64,000 nucleotides of DNA from Sphingobacteriales bacterium UTBCD1 (GTDB lineage Bacteria > Bacteroidota > Bacteroidia > Chitinophagales > Chitinophagaceae), in assembly GCA_002066995.1 (NCBI GenBank), contig MWTC01000035.1:85160-149159 (forward strand), given 5' to 3'. The notes under the pieces were generated by a model. It was not told where the DNA came from. It saw only the letters and a list, made by a program, of their open reading frames with translations, and did not search any database. The translations under genes and the position numbers were made by a program. This document shows positions 33,222 through 43,939 of this stretch, one piece after another. The stretch's first letter is position 1. Each line of letters starts with the position of its first letter.

Positions 33222-33788
33222 ATGGATATAAAAAAGTTTTGGGATAATGCTGTTACCTATGAAGAATATCTGAAAAGAGCAAAGAGATCAGCAGAAATGC
33301 CCGGGACCCAGGTGGAAAAGGATTATCATGAGTATTATAAATTAGGAGTGCAGCGGATGCAAAGAATGGGCAAGACCTATGTTCCCGATCCGGAACAATT
33401 GAAAACCCTGGCTAAGAAAAATTTTAAAGGAAAGATTCTGATTATCTCTGAAGCCTGGTGCGGAGATGCCAGCGCTGCCATTCCGGTGATCACCCGGTTT
33501 TTTGAAAACAATGAGATCAGAATTACATACAGGGACCAGGAGCCGTCATTGATCAATGATTTTCTGACCAATGGTTCCAAATCTATTCCGGTGGTTCTTT
33601 TCCTGGATGATGATTATAAGGTGATCGCTCATTGGGGGCCCAGGCCGAAATTCGGACTAAGCCTTTTCATAAAACACAAGAAAGATCCTCAGAATTACAA
33701 CGATGAGCAATTTCATAATGACATGCAGGTGTATTATGCAAGGAACAAAGGGATGGACACCATTGAGGAAATTCTGGAGTTATTATGA
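33222..33788 (+). CDS. Thioredoxin-like protein with a single active-site cysteine
   Basis: A 188-residue thioredoxin-fold protein. The active-site segment is S-E-A-W-C-G-D-A-S near residue 80, so the motif is C-G-D-A and the resolving cysteine of C-x-x-C is missing. The downstream cis-Pro loop (K-S-I-P-V-V-L-F-L) is intact. This W-C-G-D variant is recurrent in Bacillota and Bacteroidota thioredoxin-like proteins, suggesting monothiol chemistry. No signal peptide, so it is cytoplasmic. A 144-nt gap separates it from the nitrobindin-like gene upstream. Confidence 0.82.
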   Translation: MDIKKFWDNAVTYEEYLKRAKRSAEMPGTQVEKDYHEYYKLGVQRMQRMGKTYVPDPEQLKTLAKKNFKGKILIISEAWCGDASAAIPVITRFFENNEIRITYRDQEPSLINDFLTNGSKSIPVVLFLDDDYKVIAHWGPRPKFGLSLFIKHKKDPQNYNDEQFHNDMQVYYARNKGMDTIEEILELL

Positions 33789-33847
33789 GAAAGTAAAAAT
33801 TCAAAAGCTTTTCCCGTAATAGATCAAAATGACCAGAAATCAATAAC

Positions 33848-35719
33848 TCACTCCAGGATCACTCTTCTGTCTTTGGGATATTTAACTGAATACCCGATCG
33901 AAACTTTTCTTTCTTCACCCGGCGCTAAATTCAGATCCCAGGTGGCTATTCCGGTGTCGTCATTGATTGCAGCACCCGGAGCTTTAGTGTCGGAAACGCT
34001 GATCTCTTTCACTACAGAAACAGGGAATTGATCCTGTATTCTTATTTGAACGGATTCCCTTTTTGTATTGCGGACAGATATTTCATACTGGCGATTATCT
34101 ATTCTGTTGTTACCGAGAAAGCGCCTGGTACTGAATTCTTTTATCAATTTTCTGGTTACCTTGACACCATTGTCTTTTCCGAGTGAAAGTGACAGTGTAT
34201 CTCCTGTCCCCGAAAGATCCAGGTAAGTTTTTCCCAAATAATTTCCTTCAAAATACAGGTTGACTTCTCCTGATTGCAAATTCAGATCCTGCCAGCTCAG
34301 TATCTGTGCTGTGAGAAATGATGCGGGATCAGTTTTTGGAGCAGAAAAATATTGATATCCAGCCGGCACATCAAAACTCCTGATGCCAATGGTGTTTGTC
34401 TTTCCATCAGTTTCTATTGTATATTTTTCATCTATTGAGTAAACAATGGTAGTGGGTTGAAATTGTGTAGTAACATCAACAAGTTGAATTGAACTCTTTT
34501 CTTCAGAAAATTTGTTTTTATTTACGGATACTCCGGCGATTTTCCCTTCAATCTGGTTACCTAAAGCTGTAACTACTACTTCCTGGAGATTCTGGCTTGC
34601 CGGTTTTAAAACAATATTTATATAACCGGGTGCAACCGAAACTTCCTTGTTCTCAAAGCCGACAGAACTAACCTGAAGTTTACTGCCGACCTGCACATCC
34701 GTGATCTTAAAAAATCCATTTGCGTCAGTCATCGTCCCTTTATTAGTTCCTTTAATGATCACCGAAGCATAAGATACCGGTTCCCCGTCTTCATTAGTGA
34801 CTCTTCCACTTACTGTAGTGGGCACCATTGAGCCCCTGGCAGCAATGGAAGGATCGAAGAATCCGATCTTCCAGGGTTGCAATTCTGTTGGAGTGACATT
34901 TTCATTCGGACTCCCGGTGCTCAAAAAAAGTATCACATTTTTCCAGGTCTCTCCGCTTCTCTGAAAAACATTTGCATTCATTAAAAACTCCAGCGGACTG
35001 CTGATGTTTTTTACCCTCACATCATAGGCCGGATACCATCCTGCATCTTTTATATTGTAAAAGAGATGGAAGGTAATGTTTCCCCCTGCTTTGCTATCTA
35101 CCAGTGCAGTCACCGTATAATTGATGCTGTCTTTCTTTTTGCTGAATTCTTTTAGCTGTTCTGACCATGCTTTAAATTCTTTTTCTTTAAGATCAATGTT
35201 GTTCTGAATTTCCAATTGTTTTTTATACACTTCAGAAAGCCTTTGCCGGTGAAGATCAAGCGCTTCTTTCAGTTCAGCGGTTTTCACTCCCGAATCACCA
35301 CCGATCGCTTCATTTTTTATCAGCATATTTTCTTCGCTCTTATACACATCCAGCATCTTTTTCTGAAGATCAATCTGTGATTTCAGGGAGCTAACGGTAT
35401 CTATGAACTTTTTTTGTTCTTCATCCATCTTTCTGGCAGAAGTAAAGTCACGTGAGGCCTGAACCGATAATAATGTGATGTTTTCATTGGAAGAAAGCTG
35501 GACACTTTGCTGGTCCAACTGATTACTTAATCCGGAAAAATTTACCTGGGTGCGTCCGGGAGAAAGATTTACACTGGAAACTCTTTCTATCCGGGCGCCG
35601 GAACTAAAAACGGTTACATTTTTTATTTCTGAAACAGCATCAACTTTTTTTACCTGCGCATTTAAAATGGCCGGAATTAATAATGTCAGAATTATAAAAT
35701 ATTTCATGGGCAATGGCAA
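33848..35719 (-). CDS. DUF4139 family protein with inserted carboxypeptidase-regulatory-like domain
   Basis: A 623-residue exported protein; the signal peptide probably starts at the second Met (M5, K-Y-F-I-I-L). Residues 30-125 fit the DUF4140 beta domain, 95-195 are a Lys/Glu-rich coiled coil, and 205-620 are DUF4139. At residues 302-388 a carboxypeptidase-D regulatory-like domain is inserted (V-S-G-R-V-T-N-E-D-G-E-P-V-S-Y-A-S-V). It ends in N-L-Q-E-V-V-V-T-A-L-G, the segment normally found just before the plug of SusC-like receptors. Function is unknown. The inserted module suggests contact with the cell-envelope export or receptor systems. Confidence 0.85.
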   Translation of the reverse strand: MPLPMKYFIILTLLIPAILNAQVKKVDAVSEIKNVTVFSSGARIERVSSVNLSPGRTQVNFSGLSNQLDQQSVQLSSNENITLLSVQASRDFTSARKMDEEQKKFIDTVSSLKSQIDLQKKMLDVYKSEENMLIKNEAIGGDSGVKTAELKEALDLHRQRLSEVYKKQLEIQNNIDLKEKEFKAWSEQLKEFSKKKDSINYTVTALVDSKAGGNITFHLFYNIKDAGWYPAYDVRVKNISSPLEFLMNANVFQRSGETWKNVILFLSTGSPNENVTPTELQPWKIGFFDPSIAARGSMVPTTVSGRVTNEDGEPVSYASVIIKGTNKGTMTDANGFFKITDVQVGSKLQVSSVGFENKEVSVAPGYINIVLKPASQNLQEVVVTALGNQIEGKIAGVSVNKNKFSEEKSSIQLVDVTTQFQPTTIVYSIDEKYTIETDGKTNTIGIRSFDVPAGYQYFSAPKTDPASFLTAQILSWQDLNLQSGEVNLYFEGNYLGKTYLDLSGTGDTLSLSLGKDNGVKVTRKLIKEFSTRRFLGNNRIDNRQYEISVRNTKRESVQIRIQDQFPVSVVKEISVSDTKAPGAAINDDTGIATWDLNLAPGEERKVSIGYSVKYPKDRRVILE

Positions 35720-35868
35720 AGGTTAATAATGCACTACTAATTTAAAGAATAAATCCGGTCAAACTTGAAAACCTGAATGGAATTAATGAAATTACTTCGA
35801 ATTAAGATTTTGATGATTATTTGCACTGCCTCTTCTATCCATAATAATAATGCTGTGTGTTCCAATAT

Positions 35869-38172
35869 CTAAAACATTTCTGCCAATACCTCATCCAGGT
35901 TCTGAACAAATTCATCCGCATTTTCTTTGCAGAAAACGACAGGGGGTTTTATTTTCAAAACATTATGAAGAGGGCCGTCGGTACTCAGAAGGATTCCCCG
36001 CTCTTTCATTTTCTCCACCACGATATCAATTTCGGAAACAGCAGGTTCTTTGGTGTCCCGGTCTTTGACCATTTCCACACCGATGAATAGTCCATGCCCT
36101 CTCACATCGCCGATCACCGGGTATTTGGTCATTAAAATTTTCAGCCTTTCCATAAAATAATTTCCCGTTTCCAAAGCTTTCTGCTGAAGCTTTTCTTCCC
36201 GTATAACATTCAGAACCGATAAGCCTGTGGCCATCGAAACAGGATTGCCTCCGAATGTGTTGAAATATTCAAGTCCGTTATTAAAAGCTTCAGCGATTGC
36301 TTCAGTGACCACAACAGCTGCCAGCGGATGACCGTTGCCTATCGGTTTACCCATCACCACAATATCAGGTTCCACATTCTGTAATTCAAATCCCCAGAAT
36401 TTTTCACCAACCCGGCCAAAGCCCACCTGCACTTCATCGGCAATGCAAACTCCGCCATACCGCCGCACATATTCATAAACTTTTTCCAGGTAATGTTCAG
36501 GCAAAGGAATTTGTCCGCCCACGCCTAAAAGTGTTTCGCAGATAAATGCTGCGGCAGGAGTTTTCTTTTCTTGCAATTGTTTTAAAATTTCCAATACATA
36601 CACTGCATATTTTTCTCCGGCATCTTTGTCATTATAACGGTATTTCCCTCTGTACAGGTCAGGTGATACGGCTTTATGTATGTAAGGCTTTTGCCCGCTG
36701 CCGCCTTTGCTGTCAAATTTATAAGGACTCATTTCGATAGCCAAAGTGGATGTGCCGTGATAGGCATGATCCAATACAATGATATCATTCCTCTGAGTGA
36801 AATGCCGTGCCATGCGAATGGCAAGGTCATTGGCCTCACTCCCCGAGTTGACAAAATAACAAACCTTGAGGCGGGAGGGTAGGACAGAGGTAAGTTCTTT
36901 TGCATAATCCATCATGAGATCGCTCAGGTACCTTGTGTTGGTATTCAGTGTGGCAATTTGTTTTTGCATGGCCCGCACCACCACCGGATGACAATGTCCC
37001 ACATGGCTCACGTTATTCACACAATCCAGGTATGTATTTCCCTTGTCATCGTATAAATATTGCAATGCTCCTCTGATGATCCTGAGAGGCTCCTTATAAC
37101 TGATACTGAGATTCCGCCCTATAAACTTTTTTCTCTCTTCCAGTAACAACGAATGATCATCAGCATTGTTGATAACACTGTTATGGCCGCAGGCCCTTCT
37201 GAACAGGTCACTAGCTTTCAAAGGATTGATGCGGATCCATTTTTCAAGCAGCTGCCATGCTGCTTTTTCTGTCAGGAAATGATGCTCATTGCTGCTTCCC
37301 AATGAAGTATTGTATGCCGAGCGGGTCACGCTGATGCAAAGCCTGGCCGCAATGAGATAATAAAGAATGTCAACCTCTTTTTCCTCTAAAGGATATTCCT
37401 TGTAATAGCCCTTCACGATCTCTGCAGCGCTTTTCAGCGGCTCTTCTTCGTACAGTATGGTATAGGCGCAGGCAATGGCCAGGTTGTTGATCAATGCAGT
37501 GAACACCGAATCACCGAAGTCTATCAGCCCGGTTATCTCATCGCCTTTCAGAAGAATGTTATAGTCGTTTGCATCGCTGTGTATGCACGCATGCCGGAGT
37601 GAAGAAAGCAACGGCTGCACTTCCGTTTCAAACTGAAGTAAAAAATAACCGGCGATCCTCCTCTTTGACGGATCCGTTATGAACTTCAGTTTATCAAATG
37701 CATCCGCCGCTTTGCTGATATCCCAGTACAAATCCCTGTGAAGGGCCGGGTGAGAGAAATTTTTCAGAGACCTGTCCATACGGCCCAAAAAATTGCCCAG
37801 GCTTTCAAAAGCAGCAGGGCTGTGTTTTTCTGATTCGTACCAAAACTTTCCTTCCTGGAAACTGAGCAGCCTGATAAAATATTTTTTATTGTTCCTGTGG
37901 ACTAGTGTCAGACCCGATCCTTCCCTGTTCTTTAATACTTTTTGAAAATTGCCGGACATTTCCGTTCCTGACAAATAGTTCATCATTTCCATCTGAGCCT
38001 TTATGCTTTCAAGGCCCTGTTCTTCACTACCGGCTTTAAGGATATATTTCTTTCCGGAATCTTCTTTGAGCAAATAATTTTCTTCATCAAAGCCGCTCAA
38101 TTCTGAAACATGAACATTCAACCCGTAAGATTCTTTTGCGATTTCCTTTATCTCGTTTATTGAAAATGTCAT
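35869..38172 (-). CDS. Phosphotransferase-class III aminotransferase fusion
   Basis: A 767-residue two-domain protein. Residues 1-330 form an aminoglycoside-phosphotransferase/homoserine-kinase-like kinase, with catalytic [10 protein letters not shown] near residue 198 and G-L-I-D-F-G-D following. Residues 345-767 form a class III PLP aminotransferase-fold enzyme, with S-G-S-E-A-N-D-L-A near 450, D-E-V-Q-V-G-F-G near 575 and the PLP lysine K609 in [11 protein letters not shown]. This resembles hydroxylysine/ethanolamine kinase plus the PLP phospho-lyase that eliminates phosphate from the product. A coupled phosphorylation-elimination of an amino alcohol is therefore likely; the substrate is not determined. 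Confidence 0.85.
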   Translation of the reverse strand: MTFSINEIKEIAKESYGLNVHVSELSGFDEENYLLKEDSGKKYILKAGSEEQGLESIKAQMEMMNYLSGTEMSGNFQKVLKNREGSGLTLVHRNNKKYFIRLLSFQEGKFWYESEKHSPAAFESLGNFLGRMDRSLKNFSHPALHRDLYWDISKAADAFDKLKFITDPSKRRIAGYFLLQFETEVQPLLSSLRHACIHSDANDYNILLKGDEITGLIDFGDSVFTALINNLAIACAYTILYEEEPLKSAAEIVKGYYKEYPLEEKEVDILYYLIAARLCISVTRSAYNTSLGSSNEHHFLTEKAAWQLLEKWIRINPLKASDLFRRACGHNSVINNADDHSLLLEERKKFIGRNLSISYKEPLRIIRGALQYLYDDKGNTYLDCVNNVSHVGHCHPVVVRAMQKQIATLNTNTRYLSDLMMDYAKELTSVLPSRLKVCYFVNSGSEANDLAIRMARHFTQRNDIIVLDHAYHGTSTLAIEMSPYKFDSKGGSGQKPYIHKAVSPDLYRGKYRYNDKDAGEKYAVYVLEILKQLQEKKTPAAAFICETLLGVGGQIPLPEHYLEKVYEYVRRYGGVCIADEVQVGFGRVGEKFWGFELQNVEPDIVVMGKPIGNGHPLAAVVVTEAIAEAFNNGLEYFNTFGGNPVSMATGLSVLNVIREEKLQQKALETGNYFMERLKILMTKYPVIGDVRGHGLFIGVEMVKDRDTKEPAVSEIDIVVEKMKERGILLSTDGPLHNVLKIKPPVVFCKENADEFVQNLDEVLAEMF

Positions 38173-38392
38173 TTGATGATTATCATTTACAAGTTAAATC
38201 AACTCTTCATCTCTTTGCACTTTCCACAATATTTTCTCCTGCTAAGATTGGCCTAAGTGTGAAAGAAAAAGAATAATTTTTGTAAGGCAACTGGTATTCG
38301 GAATGAGGCTTTGCTCCCGGAACATTATCTATTCCGGACTGCTTTGGATTTTCTTTGTTACATTCCTTTCAATCAGCAGCATTACTTCCATT

Positions 38393-41038
38393 TCACTCGC
38401 CATACAGACAATTAAACAAGACTTTGAATGTTCCTGTGGTTTGTCCTCTCCACTGCGGGCTGAAGCCAAACAAAATAATGTCGCCTTTTCCGTATTCCGC
38501 TTTCAACGCCGCCGCCCGGCCTCTCAGATAATTTTCACCTTTCAGGTATCCGGATAATAAAATATTTCCTTCCTGCGGATAAGAGGCAAGAACGGATCCT
38601 TTGAAACCTTCATTGGTTTTGAAAACAGCGCTGCTGTTGAAAAAGATATTTGCTTTATCCGGCATGCCGCTCATGATCCTTTCATTTTTATTGGTTACAG
38701 CTTCCAGTATGGAGCCGCCTACAAAAAAATCTTTATTGCTCAGTCTTCTCACCACATTTTCCACCGGCAGTTTGAATTGATTGATGGCAAATTCCGAACT
38801 CTCGTTCAGGCAAACAAGCCTGCCACCGTTCTCAACAAAACTCTTTAATGCTTCGACGCCTTCATTGCCTATGCCTCCCGCATAAGGTTCGGGCATCATT
38901 TCGGAAGAGAAACCGTCTATGATCGTATTCCTTCCACCTCGGAAAAAGCCCTGGCCTATGGAAGGAAAGACAATGACATCATAATTCTTATTCAGGTCGC
39001 CGGCTTTCATCTCAGCATTGCGGATCCTTTTATAATTGAATTCATTTTCATCGAAGATCCACAGGGTCCAGCCTTCATCCATACTTGCATTCCATGGAGC
39101 GTAGATCCCGATGCGGAGCTGTTTGATATCCTTGCCGGATGCTTTGATCCATCTTGCCTGCAACGAGAGTTCAGTTGCCCATTTCTGAAGCAGGTCTTTT
39201 TTAATTTTTGAAACAACATAGTATCCGCCTTGCCCGCCATCAAAACCCTGGTTGACATAACTTACTTTTCCTCCGCCGGAAAGTGCCCTGTTCATTAAGA
39301 CATAAGAATTATTTTCTGAAGGATTCAATGCAAGGGCAGATCCTTTTCCGGTGATGTTTGACTGCGGAGCAGGAATGCCTGCTGCCACAGCATTGGTCAG
39401 AAGGCTTATTTTTTTTGAACTCTCCCAGGCTAAAGGTTCGCCTTTTACCGGCACAAGAGTTTGTGTAAACTCATTGGATAATGGTTTTTCAATTCTGTCC
39501 ACATGCACATTCATATAATAAGGCACGGTCCATCCGGCAACATCGTACGGTTGCTCTAAGGGGCCACCGGGATATTCTTCTATCTCAGGATATTTTTGAA
39601 TGCCCAGCATTTCCTCAATAAGCCCTGCAAATTCCTGGTTGGTGGGAATGACCCAGGTGCCTGCCGGATAGGTTTTATCTCCAACGGATGCATCCGATTT
39701 CAATGTTGAAATTTTTATTCCCAGGTAAGCAAGACGTCTCAACATCTTCACTGCTTCCATGGGATCCCGTTGTTCTTTTGGAATGATGTATGCATAAGAA
39801 TTATGTTCTTTCCCAAAAGAATCAATAGCTTCTTTGCCTGCCTTGTAGCGGTTGTACAGAATATCTTTCCTGTTGCCTGCTGCAAACTTGAGCAATCCGT
39901 AGTCGGCGCCCACCATGTAATCCACCTGGTCTCTTAATCTCCACCATCCGCCTCTCCAGGGGCTGGCATAAAGAGTGCGTGGACGGAATGTCTGAATTTT
40001 TTTCAGGACGGAATCGGGAGAAACATAATACGGTTCTGCATAGCCGCCTCCATTTGCTTCGGTCCAGTAAGCAACGATGTTGTGATACATCTCCATGTAA
40101 TCATTGTAACCCAGGTAATAGGAATCGAAGCCGTCACCCATGTGAGTGGCGCCGCGAAGGCCGCGGGTGTCCAGTTCCATAGCCATTTGCATTCCGAGAG
40201 TGTTCATTTCACGAAGCATACGCTCGGGTGTGTGCACACCTACAGGCGGAGCAAAAGGAGGAAACCAGATACGGTTAAAGTCACTGTAATTGGAACTGGT
40301 CCCGTTCTGGTGATGCACATGAAGTATTTCCGGCTCCCAATATCTCCAGCTGTTTGCCAGCACTCTCGATTCCTGCATGTTCAGCATGAATCCGTCACGG
40401 TTGTTATCGTGTCCGACGTATTTCTGATACAACTCGTGCAGCGGAGCATTCTTATATTTTGTGCCTTTGATCTCTTTGTACCAGTTCACCACTATATCCT
40501 GTCCATCGGGATTGATGGTAGGCCACAGGATAAGAATAGTTTTGCTGAACAGCTCACGAAAACTTTTTTCATCTTTTGAAACAAGCTCATAAGCTAATTG
40601 TATGGTATGCTGTGAACCGGCAATTTCATTGGCGTGCAAACCGCCGTTGATATCCACAAAAACAGGTTGGTCTTCAATGATCCTTTTCATTTCCTGTTCG
40701 CTCAGTTCTTCAGGATGGGCAAGACGCTGGTTCGCCTGCCTGAATTGTTCCAGTTGTGCAAGGTTCTCAGGGGTGGAGATGACACTGTAATACCAGGGCC
40801 GGTCATAGCTGGTATATCCTGCCTGCATTATTTTTATCCTATTGCTTGCTGCAGCTAATTTTTTAAAATAATCAACGGATTGTTCGTAGTCTATCAGCTG
40901 GTAATCCGCACCCACTTCAAAACCAAACACCGACTGCGGTGTGGGTATATTTTGTTGTGCAGATGAACGGACAGCCGGAGTGAAACAAAATACTCCGCTG
41001 AAAAAAAATGTGAGCAGCAGTTTGATCTTTGTTTGCAT
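38393..41038 (-). CDS. Exported M14-family zinc carboxypeptidase
   Basis: An 881-residue protein with a signal peptide (cleavage around A-Q-Q at residue 28). The M14 catalytic domain has the zinc pair H135-A-N-E138 in G-G-L-H-A-N-E-I-A-G, the N-P-D-G motif at 176-179 and the third ligand in the H240-V-H-H-Q-N-G segment. The long C-terminal half (450-881) contains a glutamine-amidotransferase-like Rossmann region with V-I-V-F-P-S-I-G and G-G-R-L-V-C-L-N-E-S-S. Expected to be a periplasmic or surface peptidase. A neighbouring S9 peptidase gene on the same strand suggests shared peptide scavenging. Confidence 0.9.
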   Translation of the reverse strand: MQTKIKLLLTFFFSGVFCFTPAVRSSAQQNIPTPQSVFGFEVGADYQLIDYEQSVDYFKKLAAASNRIKIMQAGYTSYDRPWYYSVISTPENLAQLEQFRQANQRLAHPEELSEQEMKRIIEDQPVFVDINGGLHANEIAGSQHTIQLAYELVSKDEKSFRELFSKTILILWPTINPDGQDIVVNWYKEIKGTKYKNAPLHELYQKYVGHDNNRDGFMLNMQESRVLANSWRYWEPEILHVHHQNGTSSNYSDFNRIWFPPFAPPVGVHTPERMLREMNTLGMQMAMELDTRGLRGATHMGDGFDSYYLGYNDYMEMYHNIVAYWTEANGGGYAEPYYVSPDSVLKKIQTFRPRTLYASPWRGGWWRLRDQVDYMVGADYGLLKFAAGNRKDILYNRYKAGKEAIDSFGKEHNSYAYIIPKEQRDPMEAVKMLRRLAYLGIKISTLKSDASVGDKTYPAGTWVIPTNQEFAGLIEEMLGIQKYPEIEEYPGGPLEQPYDVAGWTVPYYMNVHVDRIEKPLSNEFTQTLVPVKGEPLAWESSKKISLLTNAVAAGIPAPQSNITGKGSALALNPSENNSYVLMNRALSGGGKVSYVNQGFDGGQGGYYVVSKIKKDLLQKWATELSLQARWIKASGKDIKQLRIGIYAPWNASMDEGWTLWIFDENEFNYKRIRNAEMKAGDLNKNYDVIVFPSIGQGFFRGGRNTIIDGFSSEMMPEPYAGGIGNEGVEALKSFVENGGRLVCLNESSEFAINQFKLPVENVVRRLSNKDFFVGGSILEAVTNKNERIMSGMPDKANIFFNSSAVFKTNEGFKGSVLASYPQEGNILLSGYLKGENYLRGRAAALKAEYGKGDIILFGFSPQWRGQTTGTFKVLFNCLYGE

Positions 41039-41061
41039 AAATGATTGATTCAGGTTTTTGT

Positions 41062-41069
41062 CAAAATTA
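41062..41069 (-). promoter_or_regulatory. Candidate -7 element of the M14 peptidase gene
   Basis: On the minus strand TAATTTTG lies 23 nt before the start codon. No -33 TTG is visible. Confidence 0.3.
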
Positions 41070-41101
41070 TTTTATCGTAAGCCGGTTGTCATGCCGGAAT
41101 T

Positions 41102-43939
41102 TTATTTCTCATGATCTTCTTCATGAAAACCTTCCGGTATCCTGATCTTTTTATATTTCAGTTGTTGTTCATAATCCAGGTAGCTGACCCCTTTCATCCA
41201 TTTCATTTCGGGTTCATCTTTCAGCCAGTGGCCGAACCATTGCAGGATGCGTTGATGATAATCTATCTTGGCAGAAGTGGTGCCCGGAGAATGATTCTGT
41301 TCGGGATAGACAAGCATCACCACATCTTTCTTTCCGTATCTTCTTGCATAGTTATAAAAGGTAAGCGCTTCATGCCAGTCCACGGTACCATCTTTTGTAC
41401 CGGCATACATCATCAGCGGAGTCTTGAGATTTTGAATATAGTTCAGAGGTGAATTGGTCATATACCAATCCAGGTTTTCCCAGGGCGGCACTGCCATCCT
41501 AAATTGTCCTGTTTCATAGTGCGACCATTCGGGAATACCTCCGTTCCAGTGTACCTGTCCCGGAAAAGACATGAGATTGGAAATGCCTGCACCTTCTGCC
41601 ACGGCAGCGAAGAGATCGGTTTGTGTCGGAATGAAAAAAGATTCATAACCACCGAATGAATGGCCAGTCAGGCCGATCTTCGAAGGATTGATTAACCCTC
41701 TTCCGATCACAGTTTTCACTGCAGGGACTACCGAACGGAGTGCAGACAAGCCAGGATTGCCGGGTTCATAAGTGATGTCGGGCATCAATACAAAATACCC
41801 GTTTTGTGTCCATGCCGTCGTATTGTAAGGACTGAGCTGAGAGGGAACCACATAGTTATGAACCTGGTTGGAAAGTTTTTCATACATGTACACGATCATC
41901 GGATATTTTTTAGAAGCATCATAGCCGGCAGGGTAGAGCAGAACACCCTGCAGATGTTCCCCTGTTTTATCCCTGCTGTAATTGATCAGTTCCGAACGCC
42001 CCCATGCATAATTTTTTTGAAACTCATTGATCTTTGATACCTGTTTGTCTCCTTTCAGGTTTTCATCAGCTATAAAGATATTCGGGGAACGATCAAAATC
42101 TTCCCGGGTAAAAAGGAATGCGTTCGCACTGTCTGCTTTGGCAAGCCTTGATATTTTCACATCTTCATAAATCAATTGCTTCAATGTTCCGCCCGGATTC
42201 AAGGATGCATATCCAGATCTTTTAGTCCAGTAGCCATTCATGCTGAAGTACATTGGTTTCTTAGGATCAATTCCTTCATCCACACCTGAACTTGCCCTGA
42301 AGAAGAATCCTGAAGAGGGCGCACTGAGATTGACATACCGGTAAACAATGCTATCGGCCACTCCGTTGGTAAGTTGTGTTATCTTTTTCCCGTCAGGGCT
42401 GATCTTCCATACGTCAAACAAACTGTTTAGCAATACAGCTTCATCATCTTTCAGCCAGCCTGCAACACCGTTAGGCCTTGGTTCACCGGGATGATCATCG
42501 AACACGTTATCAAAGCTTGCTTTGATATTGGAAGTAAGATTAACAAGCCCGCCTGTTTTCAGATCGTAAGTCCAGTAATCTTTTCCTTTGAACCAAAGCA
42601 GGTATTTGCCCGAAGGGCTGCCGCCATTCAGGTAGCGGACATCCTGTGCTATTTTTTTTCTTTCTCCTGTATTGGTATTGACCAGGTAGAGGTCGCACCA
42701 GAAAGTTCCGCCCGGTTCATCAAACATATTTTTCCTTTTGTAAGGCTTGCTGTCGGTTTCTGTTACGAACTCACCATTCCCGATGATCGTTGTGTTTTCC
42801 ATCAGGTCGGTGCCGGCTTTGACCACCTGCCCGTTATTCAGATGCCATACTGCCAGCATGGTACTGTTCTTATCCTGGTCTGCCTCATCACGCTGCTCAG
42901 GAAAAATCCTGTAGTCTTCGGAATACCATACTTCAACCTTCGAGTAGTCCACATCTTTAGGCATTGCTATTTCATACAGAGGTTTTTCTTTTGCGGATTG
43001 CCTTGGCCTTAGTCCTATAAAGATGCTGGAACCATCTTTGCTCCATTTGGGTTTGTAACTTTTACTGACACCTTCTTTGCCTGAAAGAAGACCGGTCTTA
43101 TAAGGATCGAGGATAAATTGTTTCGTGGCATTCTTATTCAGGTCACGCCATGCCAGTACCATATTGGTAACATCACTGTAAGCAGAATCTTCAACAGAGC
43201 GAAGTACAATCAGGTCAGCATTTTTATCTGCCCATGAAAGTCCTGAAAATTTTGAAGTGGAAGAATTAAGCGCCTGTATCCTTCCGGAAGACGGATAATA
43301 TAATTGAACACTGTTGTTCCCGCCTTCTGCTGCATTGGAAATGATGGCAAGGACAGGATCTTTTTTTGCCCATTCAAATTCGGAAACATTTCCAAAATTG
43401 ATCATTGAATTGTCCAAAAGATTTCGGACCTGCAGAAGGGCGGTGGTTGATTCTTTTTCCGGGTATCCATAGATTGCAAGAAAATTCCCATCGGGGCTGA
43501 AAGAAAATTTTGAAACAGCGTTGAAGCCCGCCGTATCACCGGTGATGAGGTTCAATAATTCTGCTTTACTTCTTACAGGCTTGTTTTCCTTTTTCAGGCG
43601 GTCTTTTTCTTTTGTTGAAAGGTCAAGCGAATAAGCCAGCCATTTGGAGTCATTTGAAAAGACAGGATTTGCGGCAAAGGGAACAGCCCGGGTAGCATTA
43701 TTCTTACTATCAAGTATCCGGAGTTCATTGCTGTCATTCACCCTGCTAATGGGATATGCCAGCCATTTTCCGTTGGGGGAAAATTTCAGTTGAAAACCCG
43801 GGCTCTCCCATTGTTCATAGTCATTTGTTGTCAGCAGCGGCTTTTGCTGGGCATCTGAATGGGACGCTGCTAAAAAAAGAAATAAGAAAAATACAATTGA
43901 AGGGAAACACTTTGAAAATACACTGTCATTTTTTTTCAT
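41102..43939 (-). CDS. Exported S9-family prolyl oligopeptidase-like peptidase
   Basis: A 945-residue protein with a signal peptide, a beta-propeller-like region over about residues 35-640 and a C-terminal alpha/beta hydrolase domain. The nucleophile is Ser761 in G-L-T-G-H-S-F-G-G-Y-E. The acid is in Y-A-G-T-K-D-G-T-V-D-W and the His in P-E-Q-N-H-S-P-G. These are the S9 triad elements of dipeptidyl- and acylaminoacyl-peptidase-like enzymes. It probably acts in the periplasm on peptides. It lies 63 nt upstream of the M14 gene. Confidence 0.93.
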   Translation of the reverse strand: MKKNDSVFSKCFPSIVFFLFLFLAASHSDAQQKPLLTTNDYEQWESPGFQLKFSPNGKWLAYPISRVNDSNELRILDSKNNATRAVPFAANPVFSNDSKWLAYSLDLSTKEKDRLKKENKPVRSKAELLNLITGDTAGFNAVSKFSFSPDGNFLAIYGYPEKESTTALLQVRNLLDNSMINFGNVSEFEWAKKDPVLAIISNAAEGGNNSVQLYYPSSGRIQALNSSTSKFSGLSWADKNADLIVLRSVEDSAYSDVTNMVLAWRDLNKNATKQFILDPYKTGLLSGKEGVSKSYKPKWSKDGSSIFIGLRPRQSAKEKPLYEIAMPKDVDYSKVEVWYSEDYRIFPEQRDEADQDKNSTMLAVWHLNNGQVVKAGTDLMENTTIIGNGEFVTETDSKPYKRKNMFDEPGGTFWCDLYLVNTNTGERKKIAQDVRYLNGGSPSGKYLLWFKGKDYWTYDLKTGGLVNLTSNIKASFDNVFDDHPGEPRPNGVAGWLKDDEAVLLNSLFDVWKISPDGKKITQLTNGVADSIVYRYVNLSAPSSGFFFRASSGVDEGIDPKKPMYFSMNGYWTKRSGYASLNPGGTLKQLIYEDVKISRLAKADSANAFLFTREDFDRSPNIFIADENLKGDKQVSKINEFQKNYAWGRSELINYSRDKTGEHLQGVLLYPAGYDASKKYPMIVYMYEKLSNQVHNYVVPSQLSPYNTTAWTQNGYFVLMPDITYEPGNPGLSALRSVVPAVKTVIGRGLINPSKIGLTGHSFGGYESFFIPTQTDLFAAVAEGAGISNLMSFPGQVHWNGGIPEWSHYETGQFRMAVPPWENLDWYMTNSPLNYIQNLKTPLMMYAGTKDGTVDWHEALTFYNYARRYGKKDVVMLVYPEQNHSPGTTSAKIDYHQRILQWFGHWLKDEPEMKWMKGVSYLDYEQQLKYKKIRIPEGFHEEDHEK

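Noticed and set aside
38303..38557. 84-codon plus-strand ORF
   Set aside because: It overlaps the end of the M14 peptidase gene on the other strand and has no family features beyond a hydrophobic start.
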